A stretch of 49,606 nucleotides of DNA from Acidobacteriaceae bacterium (GTDB taxonomy: Bacteria; Acidobacteriota; Terriglobia; Terriglobales; Acidobacteriaceae). Positions 28,968-37,042 of this stretch are shown piece by piece. The stretch covers positions 33,769-83,374 of the forward strand of contig PMWW01000183.1 in assembly GCA_003165795.1 (NCBI GenBank), written 5' to 3'. The translations under genes and the position numbers were made by a program. Below the pieces are notes generated by a model. That model worked only from the letters and a program-made list of their open reading frames with translations. It was not told where the DNA came from and ran no database searches. The first letter of the stretch is position 1, and every line of letters starts with the position of its first letter.

Positions 28968-29350
28968 ATGTATTGTTTGACCAAGCCGCGCAGTAATTCC
29001 GCAAATTGCGGGTTTTCTCCAATCGGCGGCAGCAGGTCAATCGCCAGATCGGGAAGCTCTTTCTTCAGCTCATCGAGTTGCGCCGGGACGTCATAACATA
29101 GGTGAGTACCACTGGCCAGGAACAGGGGCAGTAATCGCGCGTACTTCGTACCCTCGCGCTGGAGTTGCCGGGCCACTTCTTCCAGGCTGGGGGAAGCGAG
29201 TTCCATGAAGCACAGGCGCACGCGCTCCTCGCCCACCTCCTGCTTCAGGCCGTTAGCCAATTGTTGGAAAGGGAGCAGCCAATTGGCATTCTTGCTGCCG
29301 TGCGCCATCAAAAGCAGGCAACTATCGTTTACAGAATTTCCGTCAGACAT
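28913..29350 (-). CDS. cbiX: Sirohydrochlorin cobaltochelatase (short CbiX)
   Basis: 145 residues of the CbiX/SirB chelatase group in its short form, inserting cobalt into sirohydrochlorin for the anaerobic B12 pathway (EC 4.99.1.3). Family His residues are in LLLMAHGSKNANW and ASGTHLCYDVPAQL. It is the last gene of the 14-gene operon, starting 22 bases before the end of the cobK/HAD gene. I chose the ATG at 29350; an in-frame codon 36 bases upstream has no support. Iron or nickel chelation by the same fold cannot be excluded, but the cobalt context is strong. Confidence 0.88.
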   Translation of the reverse strand: MSDGNSVNDSCLLLMAHGSKNANWLLPFQQLANGLKQEVGEERVRLCFMELASPSLEEVARQLQREGTKYARLLPLFLASGTHLCYDVPAQLDELKKELPDLAIDLLPPIGENPQFAELLRGLVKQYIHPNGDVDPSQVNVPTRG

Positions 29351-30705
29351 TTGTGCAACTCCGCCTTCAATTCCTGCAGATTCCAAACAATCGGTAATTC
29401 GCTAAGACTCTCCACCAAACCGGAGCAAGGCGTGAACAAGATGCCATTATTGGCGGTTTTCAGCATAGTGACGTCGTTGTACGAGTCTCCCACCGCGAAC
29501 ACGTGAAATCCCAACTGCTGGAAGTGTGCCACCGCAGCCGCCTTACCGCGCACATGATGCGGATGATGGCCGGAGATGTAACCCTCTTCATCCACTATCA
29601 GCCCGTTGCATACCATCAATGAGCAGCCAAGCTTTTCCACTACCGGTCCGGCCAGCTCGTGATAAGTGTCCGAAACGATGACGGCCAGCATTCGCTCCTG
29701 CACCCAGGCCAAGAACTCAACCGCGCCGGGCAGGGGTTCCATAGTTCCGACAATCTCTCGCAGGCGCGCCAACGTCAGCCCATGCGCGCGGCAAAGCTTC
29801 ATCCGTTCGCGCATCAAGGCGTCGTAGTCGGCGATATCGCGGGTGGTCAATGCCAAATCGTGTACTCCCGTGACCTGTGCGACCGTCTGCCAGATTTCCG
29901 GCACCAGCACACTCTCCAGATCGAAGGCGACTACCGGCGGGGATGTGGGCAGGCAGTGCCGCAGCCCGCCAATCAGTTCGGGCAAACTTCCGCATGTGCC
30001 CGAGGTCGGCAACTCTGGCCGGTCCACCACAATCACCTGGCAACCTTCCAGACGCGCAGCCTCCAGCTTCTCGCGCACGCCTCCACGATCTCCGCTATCT
30101 TTGGTCACTAGCACGCCAATTTCAAACTGTCGCAGCAAGCGCCGATTCTGTTCCACGCTGAACGGGCCTCGACCGGTCACGATGCAATCCTCGGGAAGGC
30201 CGGCTTCGCAACAGGCCCGCACCGAGTCAGGATGGTCGAGTACCCGCGCCATGATCGGAACATTGGCTCGTCGAGCTTCCGCAACGTACGCTGCTACATG
30301 CTTCGAACCAATCGTCAACAACACCGGCTTGCCATGCGCGAAGGCGGCCTGTGCCGCCTGACTATGGGTGGCCACGTGACCCACATCATCTTCGCCCCCC
30401 ACGCTGGCGGGACGTACATACGTCAAGTAAGGAATGTGCATTCGCTCCGCCACGTTGGCGGCCGTAGCGCGCACTTCGGAAGCGTAGGGGTGAGTGACGT
30501 CGACAATGGCCCGAATGTGCCGTTGGCGGACCAGCGATGTCATCGCTTCTTCGCTTAAACGACCACTTCGCTGGTAGAGGTTCGCGTGCGAACCGGTAGC
30601 GAGCGGAACGTCGGTGGCGACGGAGACCAGGACCTGATAGCCGGCCCCGGCGATGGCTTCTGCCACGGCGGCGGATTCGCCGGTGCCACCGAGTAACAGA
30701 ATCAT
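29329..30705 (-). CDS. cobK: Precorrin-6A reductase fused to ThrH-like HAD protein
   Basis: 458 residues with two domains. Residues 1-250 are CobK/CbiJ, which reduces (cobalt-)precorrin-6A with NAD(P)H (EC 1.3.1.54 / 1.3.1.106): MILLLGGTGESAAVAEAIA, VDVTHPYASEVRATA, TGRGPFSVEQNRRLL and LVTKDSGDRGGVREKLEAA. Residues about 256-458 are a HAD-family domain resembling ThrH (phosphoserine phosphatase/homoserine phosphotransferase): motif I FDLESVLVPEIW (D262, E264), TTRDIADYDALMRERM, motif II VIVSDTYHEL (S345), K388, motif IV GDSYND (D407, D411). All catalytic positions look intact. The start at 30705 overlaps the cbiH stop by four bases (ATGA), with GAGG upstream. The HAD domain's role in this pathway is unknown; phosphotransfer making threonine phosphate or dephosphorylation of a late intermediate are possibilities. 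Confidence 0.93.
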   Translation of the reverse strand: MILLLGGTGESAAVAEAIAGAGYQVLVSVATDVPLATGSHANLYQRSGRLSEEAMTSLVRQRHIRAIVDVTHPYASEVRATAANVAERMHIPYLTYVRPASVGGEDDVGHVATHSQAAQAAFAHGKPVLLTIGSKHVAAYVAEARRANVPIMARVLDHPDSVRACCEAGLPEDCIVTGRGPFSVEQNRRLLRQFEIGVLVTKDSGDRGGVREKLEAARLEGCQVIVVDRPELPTSGTCGSLPELIGGLRHCLPTSPPVVAFDLESVLVPEIWQTVAQVTGVHDLALTTRDIADYDALMRERMKLCRAHGLTLARLREIVGTMEPLPGAVEFLAWVQERMLAVIVSDTYHELAGPVVEKLGCSLMVCNGLIVDEEGYISGHHPHHVRGKAAAVAHFQQLGFHVFAVGDSYNDVTMLKTANNGILFTPCSGLVESLSELPIVWNLQELKAELHKCLTEIL

Positions 30706-31481
30706 AGCTGGTAACCTCGCGGGGTCACGAACCAGCCGTTCAGGCATTTCGACGAACGGTTGCCGATGATGACTATGGTGCGCATTCCGATTTGCTCGCC
30801 CAGAAAATGGTCGAGATCGGTCATCACGATCCGCTCTTCGCTGGTGCCCACTGCAGTGGCCACGCCGACCGGCGTTTTGCCCGGACGATGCTGGCGGAAG
30901 ATTTCCGCTACCTCTTCAATTTGCCGCACCCGTTTGGCGCTCTTCGGGTTATAGAGCGCGACCACCAGATCGGCTGCCGCAACCGCTTCCACGCGCTGCC
31001 GCACCTGGTCCCACTTGACCAGCAAGTCACTCAGGCTGATGCACGCGTAGTCCAGCATCAGCGGCGCACCCAATCGCGAGGCGGCTGCGTTGGCGGCCGA
31101 GACCCCGGCCACAACTTCGATGGCGACCGGCACATTCTCCGCTGCAATCATTTCCAGCGCCAGGCCGGCCATGCCATACACCCCGGCGTCGCCCGAGGAC
31201 ACGAAAGCAACCGTCGCTCCGCCTTGCGCCCGTTCCACCGCAGCCCGGCAGCGATCGACTTCCTGCATCATGCCGGAAGAAATCAGTTCCTTGCCATCGG
31301 TCAGATCGCGAATGCTCTCCAGGTAATGGTGGTAGCCGACCACGACGTCGCTCTGGCGAATCGCCTGCTCGGCCCGCCGCGTGCGGTCCAGCGCGCCGCC
31401 TGGACCCAGACCTACCAGGAAGAGTTTTCCCGCGCGATCGCCACCGTTACCTGGTTGAAGATAGTTTTGGGGAGTATTAAT
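30702..31481 (-). CDS. cbiH: Precorrin-3B C17-methyltransferase with ATT start
   Basis: About 259 residues if begun at ATT 31481. It methylates C17 with ring contraction in (cobalt-)precorrin-3 (EC 2.1.1.131 / 2.1.1.272). The N terminus includes KLFLVGLGPGGALDRTRRAEQAIR, the SAM-binding start of the family, then VVVGYHHYLESI, SSGDAGVYGMAG, VVAGVSAANAAASRLGAPL and LYNPKSAKR. The first ATG/GTG/TTG in frame is GTG 31343, which would delete that conserved start. The frame is open from 31514; AAGGAGG lies 5 bases before ATT 31481, the only start-like codon with an SD. It overlaps the cbiG 3' end by 70 bases. A cbiG-cbiH frameshift product is the alternative; no slippery site was found. Confidence 0.85.
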   Translation of the reverse strand: MNTPQNYLQPGNGGDRAGKLFLVGLGPGGALDRTRRAEQAIRQSDVVVGYHHYLESIRDLTDGKELISSGMMQEVDRCRAAVERAQGGATVAFVSSGDAGVYGMAGLALEMIAAENVPVAIEVVAGVSAANAAASRLGAPLMLDYACISLSDLLVKWDQVRQRVEAVAAADLVVALYNPKSAKRVRQIEEVAEIFRQHRPGKTPVGVATAVGTSEERIVMTDLDHFLGEQIGMRTIVIIGNRSSKCLNGWFVTPRGYQL

Positions 31482-32188
31482 TGTGTCCTCCTTCCGGCCA
31501 GCAGCGCCGCCGGCTCAGCCACGGCCGGCAAGTTGACTTTCTTGGCTACGAACCGCGAATGGCGGAATTGCTTAGTGGTGGAACGAATCTCTTCGGCAGC
31601 GATGAACCTCAATTCCAGTCCGAGCCGCTTCGCCGCCAGTAGCAGCCCGCTTTCATCGCTCTTGATGGACGCCGAAGCTAGCATCCGTACTTGTTTCACG
31701 CTTGCTTTCGCTGATCGCAACGCCTGGCGAACGGCGGAAACTACGTTCTTGGAATCTACTCCGCGCCGGCATCCAACTCCGACAATCAAATTCTTAATCG
31801 CTTCCGTAGTGGTGGAGATCACCGGCTCGGCGGCTATGAGGTTGGCAACTTGTAGAGCCAACTGATTGGCTCCGCCCTCATGGCCGCTCAGCAGGCTGAC
31901 CGCGTAGCGGCCACCGGCATCCACTACGACGACCGCGGGATCCGTAGTCTTATGCCGCAAGTGGGGCGCAATCGCGCGTACCACCATCCCACAGGGCGCG
32001 ATAAATACCAGCCTGCGATACTGCTGAAACAGCTTTCCGGCAAGCGTCATGATCGAACTGAAACTTTTCGCTTCTCCGCTGCGCTTTACCGAGCGGTGGA
32101 CGAACACTTGCGTTTCGCCCAGGCCTGCGCGCAGTCTTTCCGCGATAGCGACGCCCGGCTCGCAGAAGGTGACGATGGCAGTGCTCAT
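31412..32188 (-). CDS. cbiG: Cobalt-precorrin-5A hydrolase, short form
   Basis: 258 residues; opens the delta-lactone of cobalt-precorrin-5A and releases acetaldehyde (EC 3.7.1.12). The N-terminal CbiG_N part shows LVFIAPCGMVVRAIAPHL, VVVVDAGGRYAVSLLSGHEGGANQLA; the C-terminal part shows NLIVGVGCRRGVDSKNVVSAVRQAL and AEPAALLAGRRTQLILPKTIF. Full CbiG proteins are near 330-370 residues with a middle domain between these; here the two are joined directly at about residue 130, so the middle domain is absent. Start 32188 overlaps the cbiF stop by one base (TGATG). Its final 70 bases overlap the cbiH start region. Confidence 0.9.
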   Translation of the reverse strand: MSTAIVTFCEPGVAIAERLRAGLGETQVFVHRSVKRSGEAKSFSSIMTLAGKLFQQYRRLVFIAPCGMVVRAIAPHLRHKTTDPAVVVVDAGGRYAVSLLSGHEGGANQLALQVANLIAAEPVISTTTEAIKNLIVGVGCRRGVDSKNVVSAVRQALRSAKASVKQVRMLASASIKSDESGLLLAAKRLGLELRFIAAEEIRSTTKQFRHSRFVAKKVNLPAVAEPAALLAGRRTQLILPKTIFNQVTVAIARENSSW

Positions 32189-32943
32189 CAGTCCGTTCCC
32201 TTCCGGTAGCCGTGGGAAAACTCGCTGGCATATAAGCGCGAGACCATTTCGCCCGGGACTAAAGCGCGTCCCACGATGATCATTGCGGTCCTGCTGATCT
32301 GCTCGGCGGCTGCTTTGCCGGCGATGTCGGCCAGCGTGCCGCGAATAATCGCCTGCTCCGGCCACGACGCTCGGTACACGATCGCGATGGGGCAATCGCT
32401 TCCGTATTGCAAGGCCAGCGTCTGCGCCAGCTCTTCGATCCGTCCTACCGAAAGAAAAATGCACAGCGTAGCGCGAGCTTCGGCCAGTCGTGCAATCTCC
32501 TGCGAGGCGGGCAACGGCGTGCGTCCCGCGCAGCGCGTAAGAATGATGGTTTGCGAAACCTCGGGCGAAGTCAGCTCGGTTTTCAACGCCGCGGCCGCCG
32601 CCTGGAAAGAACTGACGCCCGGCACCACCTCGTAGTCAATCCCCAGTTCGTCCAGCTCCCGCATCTGTTCGTTGATGGCGCCATAGATGGAGGGATCGCC
32701 GGAGTGCAGCCGCACTACATCCATATTCTGTTTGCTGGCCTGGCGATAGACTTCGACAACCTGCGGCAGGGTCATGCTGGCGGAGTCGTGGCACTCGGCG
32801 CTCGGCGGTATTTCCGCTAACACTTGCGGGCTGACCAGCGAGCCGGCATAGATACAGCAACGGCAAGTCCGCAAGAGTCGCAATGCTTTCACGGTTAGTA
32901 ATTCGGGATCGCCGGGACCCGCACCCACAAATAAGACTTTCAT
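32188..32943 (-). CDS. cbiF: Precorrin-4 C11-methyltransferase
   Basis: 251 residues, CobM/CbiF family (EC 2.1.1.133 / 2.1.1.271). It begins MKVLFVGAGPGDPELLTVKA, the SAM-binding loop of the family. VVRLHSGDPSIYGAINEQM is the second conserved block and GVSSFQAAAAALKTELTSPEVSQTIILTR the C11-methylase-specific region. Starts four bases before the end of cbiL and ends one base into cbiG. Confidence 0.96.
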   Translation of the reverse strand: MKVLFVGAGPGDPELLTVKALRLLRTCRCCIYAGSLVSPQVLAEIPPSAECHDSASMTLPQVVEVYRQASKQNMDVVRLHSGDPSIYGAINEQMRELDELGIDYEVVPGVSSFQAAAAALKTELTSPEVSQTIILTRCAGRTPLPASQEIARLAEARATLCIFLSVGRIEELAQTLALQYGSDCPIAIVYRASWPEQAIIRGTLADIAGKAAAEQISRTAMIIVGRALVPGEMVSRLYASEFSHGYRKGTD

Positions 32944-33668
32944 TGCACCGACCTCCGGGAAGCGTGAACGATGATCACGGAAAGATAACCGGCTTCCGGG
33001 TCTTCCACGCGCAGCTTGCGCAGATCAAGCTCAATATGCTCGCGGTCCAATCCGGCCCGGGACACGAACACGCTGTGTTCGATCAAGCCGGACTCCTGCA
33101 GAATCTCCAGAATCTCGCGCAGCCGCTTGCCGATCTTCATCAACACAACGGTTCCTTCGGTCGCGAGCGCTTGTCTCAGCACGGTCAGATCGTCCGAAGT
33201 GGGCACAATGGTGATCAGCTCTTTGCCTTCGCCCAAAGCGAAATGGGTGGCTGCCGCCGCCGCGCAGAATGACGTGATGCCGGGAACGGTGATCGTCTTT
33301 AGGTCAGGCAGTCGTTCCGCCAAGGCACGCAGCAGATAGATGTAAGTCGAGTACACCATCGGATCGCCCAAGGTCAGAAAACAGGCGTCGTTTCCCGCTT
33401 CCAAGACCGGCGCAATCACCTCGGCCGATTCGCGCCAGCGTTGCTCCAACAAGGCCTGATCGGGAGTCATGGGAAAAACCAGCTCCTGCACCTGGGCGTC
33501 GCTGCGCAAGTATTTGCGGGCGATTTCCAAAGCTACGCTTTCCGATCCCGTCCGCGCCTTGGGCACAAACACATGCCGACAAGCCGCCATAACCGAAGCC
33601 GCTTTCACGGTGAGCAGCTCCGGATCTCCGGGGCCCACACCAATGCCATAAAAAATTCCCATATTCAC
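32940..33668 (-). CDS. cbiL: Precorrin-2 C20-methyltransferase
   Basis: 242 residues, CobI/CbiL family (EC 2.1.1.130 / 2.1.1.151), the first methylation after cobalt insertion. Motifs: FYGIGVGPGDPELLTVKAA, VFPMTPDQALLEQRW, FLTLGDPMVYSTYIYLL, ITVPGITSFCAAAAAT and VVLMKIGKRLREI. Overlaps cbiE and cbiF by four bases each. The cobalt-first form is inferred from cbiX, cbiD and cbiG in the same operon. Confidence 0.96.
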   Translation of the reverse strand: MNMGIFYGIGVGPGDPELLTVKAASVMAACRHVFVPKARTGSESVALEIARKYLRSDAQVQELVFPMTPDQALLEQRWRESAEVIAPVLEAGNDACFLTLGDPMVYSTYIYLLRALAERLPDLKTITVPGITSFCAAAAATHFALGEGKELITIVPTSDDLTVLRQALATEGTVVLMKIGKRLREILEILQESGLIEHSVFVSRAGLDREHIELDLRKLRVEDPEAGYLSVIIVHASRRSVQ

Positions 33669-34339
33669 GTTCGTATCTTCTTTCCGATAAACAACACGAT
33701 GGATTGCGCAGAAAGTTTGGCCAAGGCCAGATCATCAGCGCTCACACGAGATACCTTTTCCTGCGCGAGCGTCAGGTTCTCGCAGACGAAGATTGAGTGC
33801 GTCTCCGCCAGCCGCTTGGCCAACCCTAGGATCCACGAAATCGTAGACGTATTCCCGGCCAGCACTGCGATCTTGCTTTCCTCGGCTAAGGAGTCCAGGT
33901 CGAGCTCGGGCGCGCGATGGTGCGCGCTTATCAGCCGCGCGTCGGTCCAGTCCAAGCCGAGCCGCGCAAAGGCAACTTGCACCGAGCTGATACCGGGGAT
34001 CACCTGGCATACTTGCCATCCGAATCTCTGAATCACGGGCTGGGCCAGACTACAGATGCCCGGGTCGCCACTCACTATCACCACGACTTTGCGTTTGCCA
34101 ATGTGAGGCGCGAGTTGGTCAAGCGCCCTGGGAATGTCGGCGCCAACCACGATCCGCTCCGCTCCGTTGGCGGCAAACAATTCCAGCAGCCGGGACGCTC
34201 CAACCAGAACCTCGGCTGCTTCAATCGGAGCTCGCGCCGCCGGCGTCAGATAATCCAATCCTCCCGGCCCGCAGCCGACAATCGTGATGCTCTGTCCGTT
34301 CGCATCCGCGGTCGCGGCGAGGTTTCGCTCTAGCGCCAT
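33665..34339 (-). CDS. cbiE: Cobalt-precorrin-7 C5-methyltransferase
   Basis: 224 residues, CbiE/CobL N-terminal type (EC 2.1.1.289 / part of 2.1.1.132). Seen: ITIVGCGPGGLDYLTPAAR, VVVIVSGDPGICSLAQ, VIPGISSVQVAFARLGLDW and SIFVCENLTLAQEKV. In many genomes CbiE is fused with or beside CbiT, the C15-methylating decarboxylase; here no CbiT domain follows, and the next gene is cbiL. The gene overlaps cbiD by ten bases. Confidence 0.95.
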   Translation of the reverse strand: MALERNLAATADANGQSITIVGCGPGGLDYLTPAARAPIEAAEVLVGASRLLELFAANGAERIVVGADIPRALDQLAPHIGKRKVVVIVSGDPGICSLAQPVIQRFGWQVCQVIPGISSVQVAFARLGLDWTDARLISAHHRAPELDLDSLAEESKIAVLAGNTSTISWILGLAKRLAETHSIFVCENLTLAQEKVSRVSADDLALAKLSAQSIVLFIGKKIRT

Positions 34340-35385
34340 GGCGTCAAATCTCCGAACGAGCCAATTAAATCTCCGCCCAGGTTGATGAGTGCGACTGCCA
34401 GTTCTTGTTGCGGGCCAACGCGCTCGCTAATTGCGCCATGAATCTTGGCGGCCAGCAGATCAGCCAATTGCGCGCGCTCCGCTTGAGCCAGCGCTTCGAG
34501 GATGCCTTCCACGGTTGTGCTCTCGGTGACCGGCGCACTCACAACCGACTTCGCCAGTTGCGTAACCACCGGCACAGCGCTGGACGAATGCGCCGAGTGC
34601 GTGTCCCACTCTCCCAGCACCAGCTTGGCCAGTTTGCCGGGATGTCCCAACACCAGCCAGCGCTCAAACCCATGCTCCTTGGCGCGATCCAGCATGTAGC
34701 CCCATTGATTGCTGACCTGGACAATCTGTTCCGGACGAAGAGAAAAATTCTGCCGCGCAGCATGTTCGCCAATGTTGCCGGGAACCAGGACGGGCGCCAC
34801 AATACCGCAGGCTTTCGCCACATCCAGCGCACATTTCAAAGCTTCGCAAAGATCAGGCGCGCTGAACGGACGTACCCGGCCAGTGGTGCCCAGCACCGAC
34901 AGTCCGCCTTCGATCCCTAACCGTGGATTGAACGTGCGCAGCGCTAACTCTCGTCCGCCGGGAATGGAGATGGTCACTCGCACACCTCGGGACGTCAGCT
35001 CGCGCACTGCGGCACGAATCATCTTCCGCGGGCCGGGATTGATCGCCGGCTCGCCGGGCGGCAACGCAAGTCCCGGCTTGGTGACCATACCTACGCCTTC
35101 ACCCGCTACGAATACAATTTCTTCACCATCGATAAATGTCACCGCCGCAGCCACACAAGCCTTGTCGGTTACGTCGGGATCGTCTCCGGCAAACTTGCGG
35201 ACCACCGCTTCCGCTCCGTCGGAGTTGCGCTGACAGGAGATAAGCGGAAAACTCACGCGCTCTCCATCCGGCAAAGAAACTTCGACCGAGTCGGCCATGG
35301 GCACGCCACAGAGTGTCGCCAGCGCAGCCTTGGCTGCGGCCGCCGCAAAACAGCCCGTGGTGTATCCGCCTCGCAGGGCCGTCAT
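34330..35385 (-). CDS. cbiD: Cobalt-precorrin-5B C1-methyltransferase
   Basis: 351 residues, CbiD family (EC 2.1.1.195), specific to the anaerobic pathway. Family signature LRGGYTTGCFAAAAAKAAL opens the protein; GDDPDVTDKACVAAAVTF, GEGVGMVTKPGLALPPGEPAINPGPR and HPGKLAKLVLGEWDTHS follow. Length is normal. It overlaps cbiO by four bases. Together with cbiG and cbiX it establishes the early-cobalt route. Confidence 0.97.
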   Translation of the reverse strand: MTALRGGYTTGCFAAAAAKAALATLCGVPMADSVEVSLPDGERVSFPLISCQRNSDGAEAVVRKFAGDDPDVTDKACVAAAVTFIDGEEIVFVAGEGVGMVTKPGLALPPGEPAINPGPRKMIRAAVRELTSRGVRVTISIPGGRELALRTFNPRLGIEGGLSVLGTTGRVRPFSAPDLCEALKCALDVAKACGIVAPVLVPGNIGEHAARQNFSLRPEQIVQVSNQWGYMLDRAKEHGFERWLVLGHPGKLAKLVLGEWDTHSAHSSSAVPVVTQLAKSVVSAPVTESTTVEGILEALAQAERAQLADLLAAKIHGAISERVGPQQELAVALINLGGDLIGSFGDLTPWR

Positions 35386-36257
35386 GCTTTCGCCTCCAGG
35401 AGCGGGGGCACGATTAGCTCTTGCGGAATCAACTCCAACAACTGCAGGCGAGCTTCGCCGATCGTCAGCGGCAGGCCGTTCATCGGAATGCCATCGAAGC
35501 GGTTCAATTCGTCGAGCAGGCGAGATACGTAAGGCAGCCGCAGGCTGGAACGGCGAAGTAATTCCTGGTCGCAGAAAACCTCGTGCGCCGGACCTTGCTT
35601 GAGCACGCGGCCGCGATTCAGCAGATAAATGCGATGGGCGAACAGGGGCAGCAAGTCCACCGAATGCGTGGCCAGAATGACGGTGATTCCCTGCTGATGA
35701 TTCAGGTCGCCCAGCAAGCGCATCATTTCATGCTCGCCGGCGGGATCGAGACCGGCGGTCGGTTCGTCGAGTATCAGGATGGAAGGCTTCATGGCCAGCG
35801 TTCCGGCAATGGCCACGCGCTTCTGCTCGCCGAAGCTCAGGTGATGGATGGCCCGCTCCCGCAGGTGGTCCGCGCCTACGCAGTGCAAAGCTTCGTCGAT
35901 GCGGCAGCGCACCTCTTCTGCCGTCAGCCCCAGATTGCGTGGACCGAACGCCACATCTTCCGCCACCGTCGCGCTTACCAATTGGTCATTGGGATTCTGA
36001 AATACCAGCCCGACGCGCTGATACAACTGGGCATCGGAATAATCGCTCAATGTCCGTCCGCCGATTTTCACGGTGCCGGTTTGTGGCTTGAGCAACCCGA
36101 CTAATATCTTGATCAGAGTGGTCTTGCCCGATCCATTGGAAGCCAGCATGGCGACAAACTCGCCGGACGACACCCGGAATACCACGTCCTCCAGCGCCAT
36201 GAACCCATTCGGATAGGCGAAGCTGACGTGGTCCGCGTCGATAGCAAAGTTGTCCAT
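35382..36257 (-). CDS. cbiO: Cobalt ECF transporter ATPase CbiO
   Basis: 291 residues, ATP-binding subunit of the cobalt energy-coupling-factor importer. Walker A SNGSGKTTLIKIL, Q-loop VFQNPND, signature HLSFGEQKRVAIAGTLA, Walker B ILILDEPTAGLD and His in ILATHSVDLL are visible. The start at 36257 gives MDNFAIDADHVSFAYP and shares one base with the cbiQ stop (TGATG); an in-frame start 72 bases upstream yields a glycine-rich non-homologous stretch. Length is normal. Confidence 0.95.
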   Translation of the reverse strand: MDNFAIDADHVSFAYPNGFMALEDVVFRVSSGEFVAMLASNGSGKTTLIKILVGLLKPQTGTVKIGGRTLSDYSDAQLYQRVGLVFQNPNDQLVSATVAEDVAFGPRNLGLTAEEVRCRIDEALHCVGADHLRERAIHHLSFGEQKRVAIAGTLAMKPSILILDEPTAGLDPAGEHEMMRLLGDLNHQQGITVILATHSVDLLPLFAHRIYLLNRGRVLKQGPAHEVFCDQELLRRSSLRLPYVSRLLDELNRFDGIPMNGLPLTIGEARLQLLELIPQELIVPPLLEAKA

Positions 36258-37042
36258 CAGCCCAGCCTCACTTGTGTCAACCCGAACGCGATCAGCACAA
36301 CGGCCCCCGCCACCCCCATCGTCCACCACTGGCGTCTGGCCAGGGCGGGCACGGTCTCGAAGGGAATCTCGCCGCGATAACCGCGTAGCAGCATCGCCTC
36401 ATGGGTGCGGACCGCCTGGTCCATCGAACGCACGATCACCGTGCCACCCACAATCCCCGCCGAAGTCCACGCCTTGCGAACGCTCGAGTACCCTAGTCGT
36501 ACCCGCTGCGCCACCATCATGTCGGCTACCAGGTCCAGCAGGACGAAGATGTATCGGTACATCAGGAAGGCAATTTCCAGCCACGCTTTAGGCATTCCCA
36601 GCCAGCGCGAGGCGTGAAACAGCCGATGCGCCGGCGTCACCATGCCCAGCAAAAGCAGCACACTCACCGAACCGAGTACACGGCTGGCGATTAACCGGCC
36701 ACTGTGCCAGCCTTCTTGAGTAACGGTGATTTTGTGGCCCAAGAGTTGAAGATTCGCAATCGGCGTCGATCCCGTCATCACCGACTGCAGAACCAGAACG
36801 ATGAACGCGACTCCCAGCGGAGCCGACAACCGTAACACCACCAGCCGCACCGGGACTTTCACCGCCAAGGCGCTAGTGACCGCCAGAACGACAATGAACA
36901 ACGGGAAAACAGGATTGCGCGAGAACATCAGACAAAGCAGCGTTACCAGCGCCACTACCAGCTTGGTGCGCGGATCCAGCCGGGTCAGCCAATTGTCCTG
37001 CTGGGCGAAAATGTCGGAGAAGAGTTCGGAGATCAAGCTCAT
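36257..37042 (-). CDS. cbiQ: Cobalt ECF transporter transmembrane protein CbiQ
   Basis: 261 residues, the coupling T-component. The N-terminal LTRLDPRTKLVVALVTLLCL and the cytoplasmic coupling helices (about 140-215: FLMYRYIFVLLDLVADMMVAQRVRLGYSSVRKAW, and HEAMLLRGYRGEIP with the ARG-type motif) are typical. It has about five to six membrane segments. Overlaps the small CbiN-like gene by four bases and cbiO by one. Confidence 0.95.
   Translation of the reverse strand: MSLISELFSDIFAQQDNWLTRLDPRTKLVVALVTLLCLMFSRNPVFPLFIVVLAVTSALAVKVPVRLVVLRLSAPLGVAFIVLVLQSVMTGSTPIANLQLLGHKITVTQEGWHSGRLIASRVLGSVSVLLLLGMVTPAHRLFHASRWLGMPKAWLEIAFLMYRYIFVLLDLVADMMVAQRVRLGYSSVRKAWTSAGIVGGTVIVRSMDQAVRTHEAMLLRGYRGEIPFETVPALARRQWWTMGVAGAVVLIAFGLTQVRLG

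Noticed and set aside
31412-31481. Programmed -1 frameshift joining cbiG to cbiH
   Set aside because: The frames are in the right relation, but the overlap has no X-XXY-YYZ slippery site in the cbiG frame; the SD-ATT start explains the data more simply. Kept only as an alternative.
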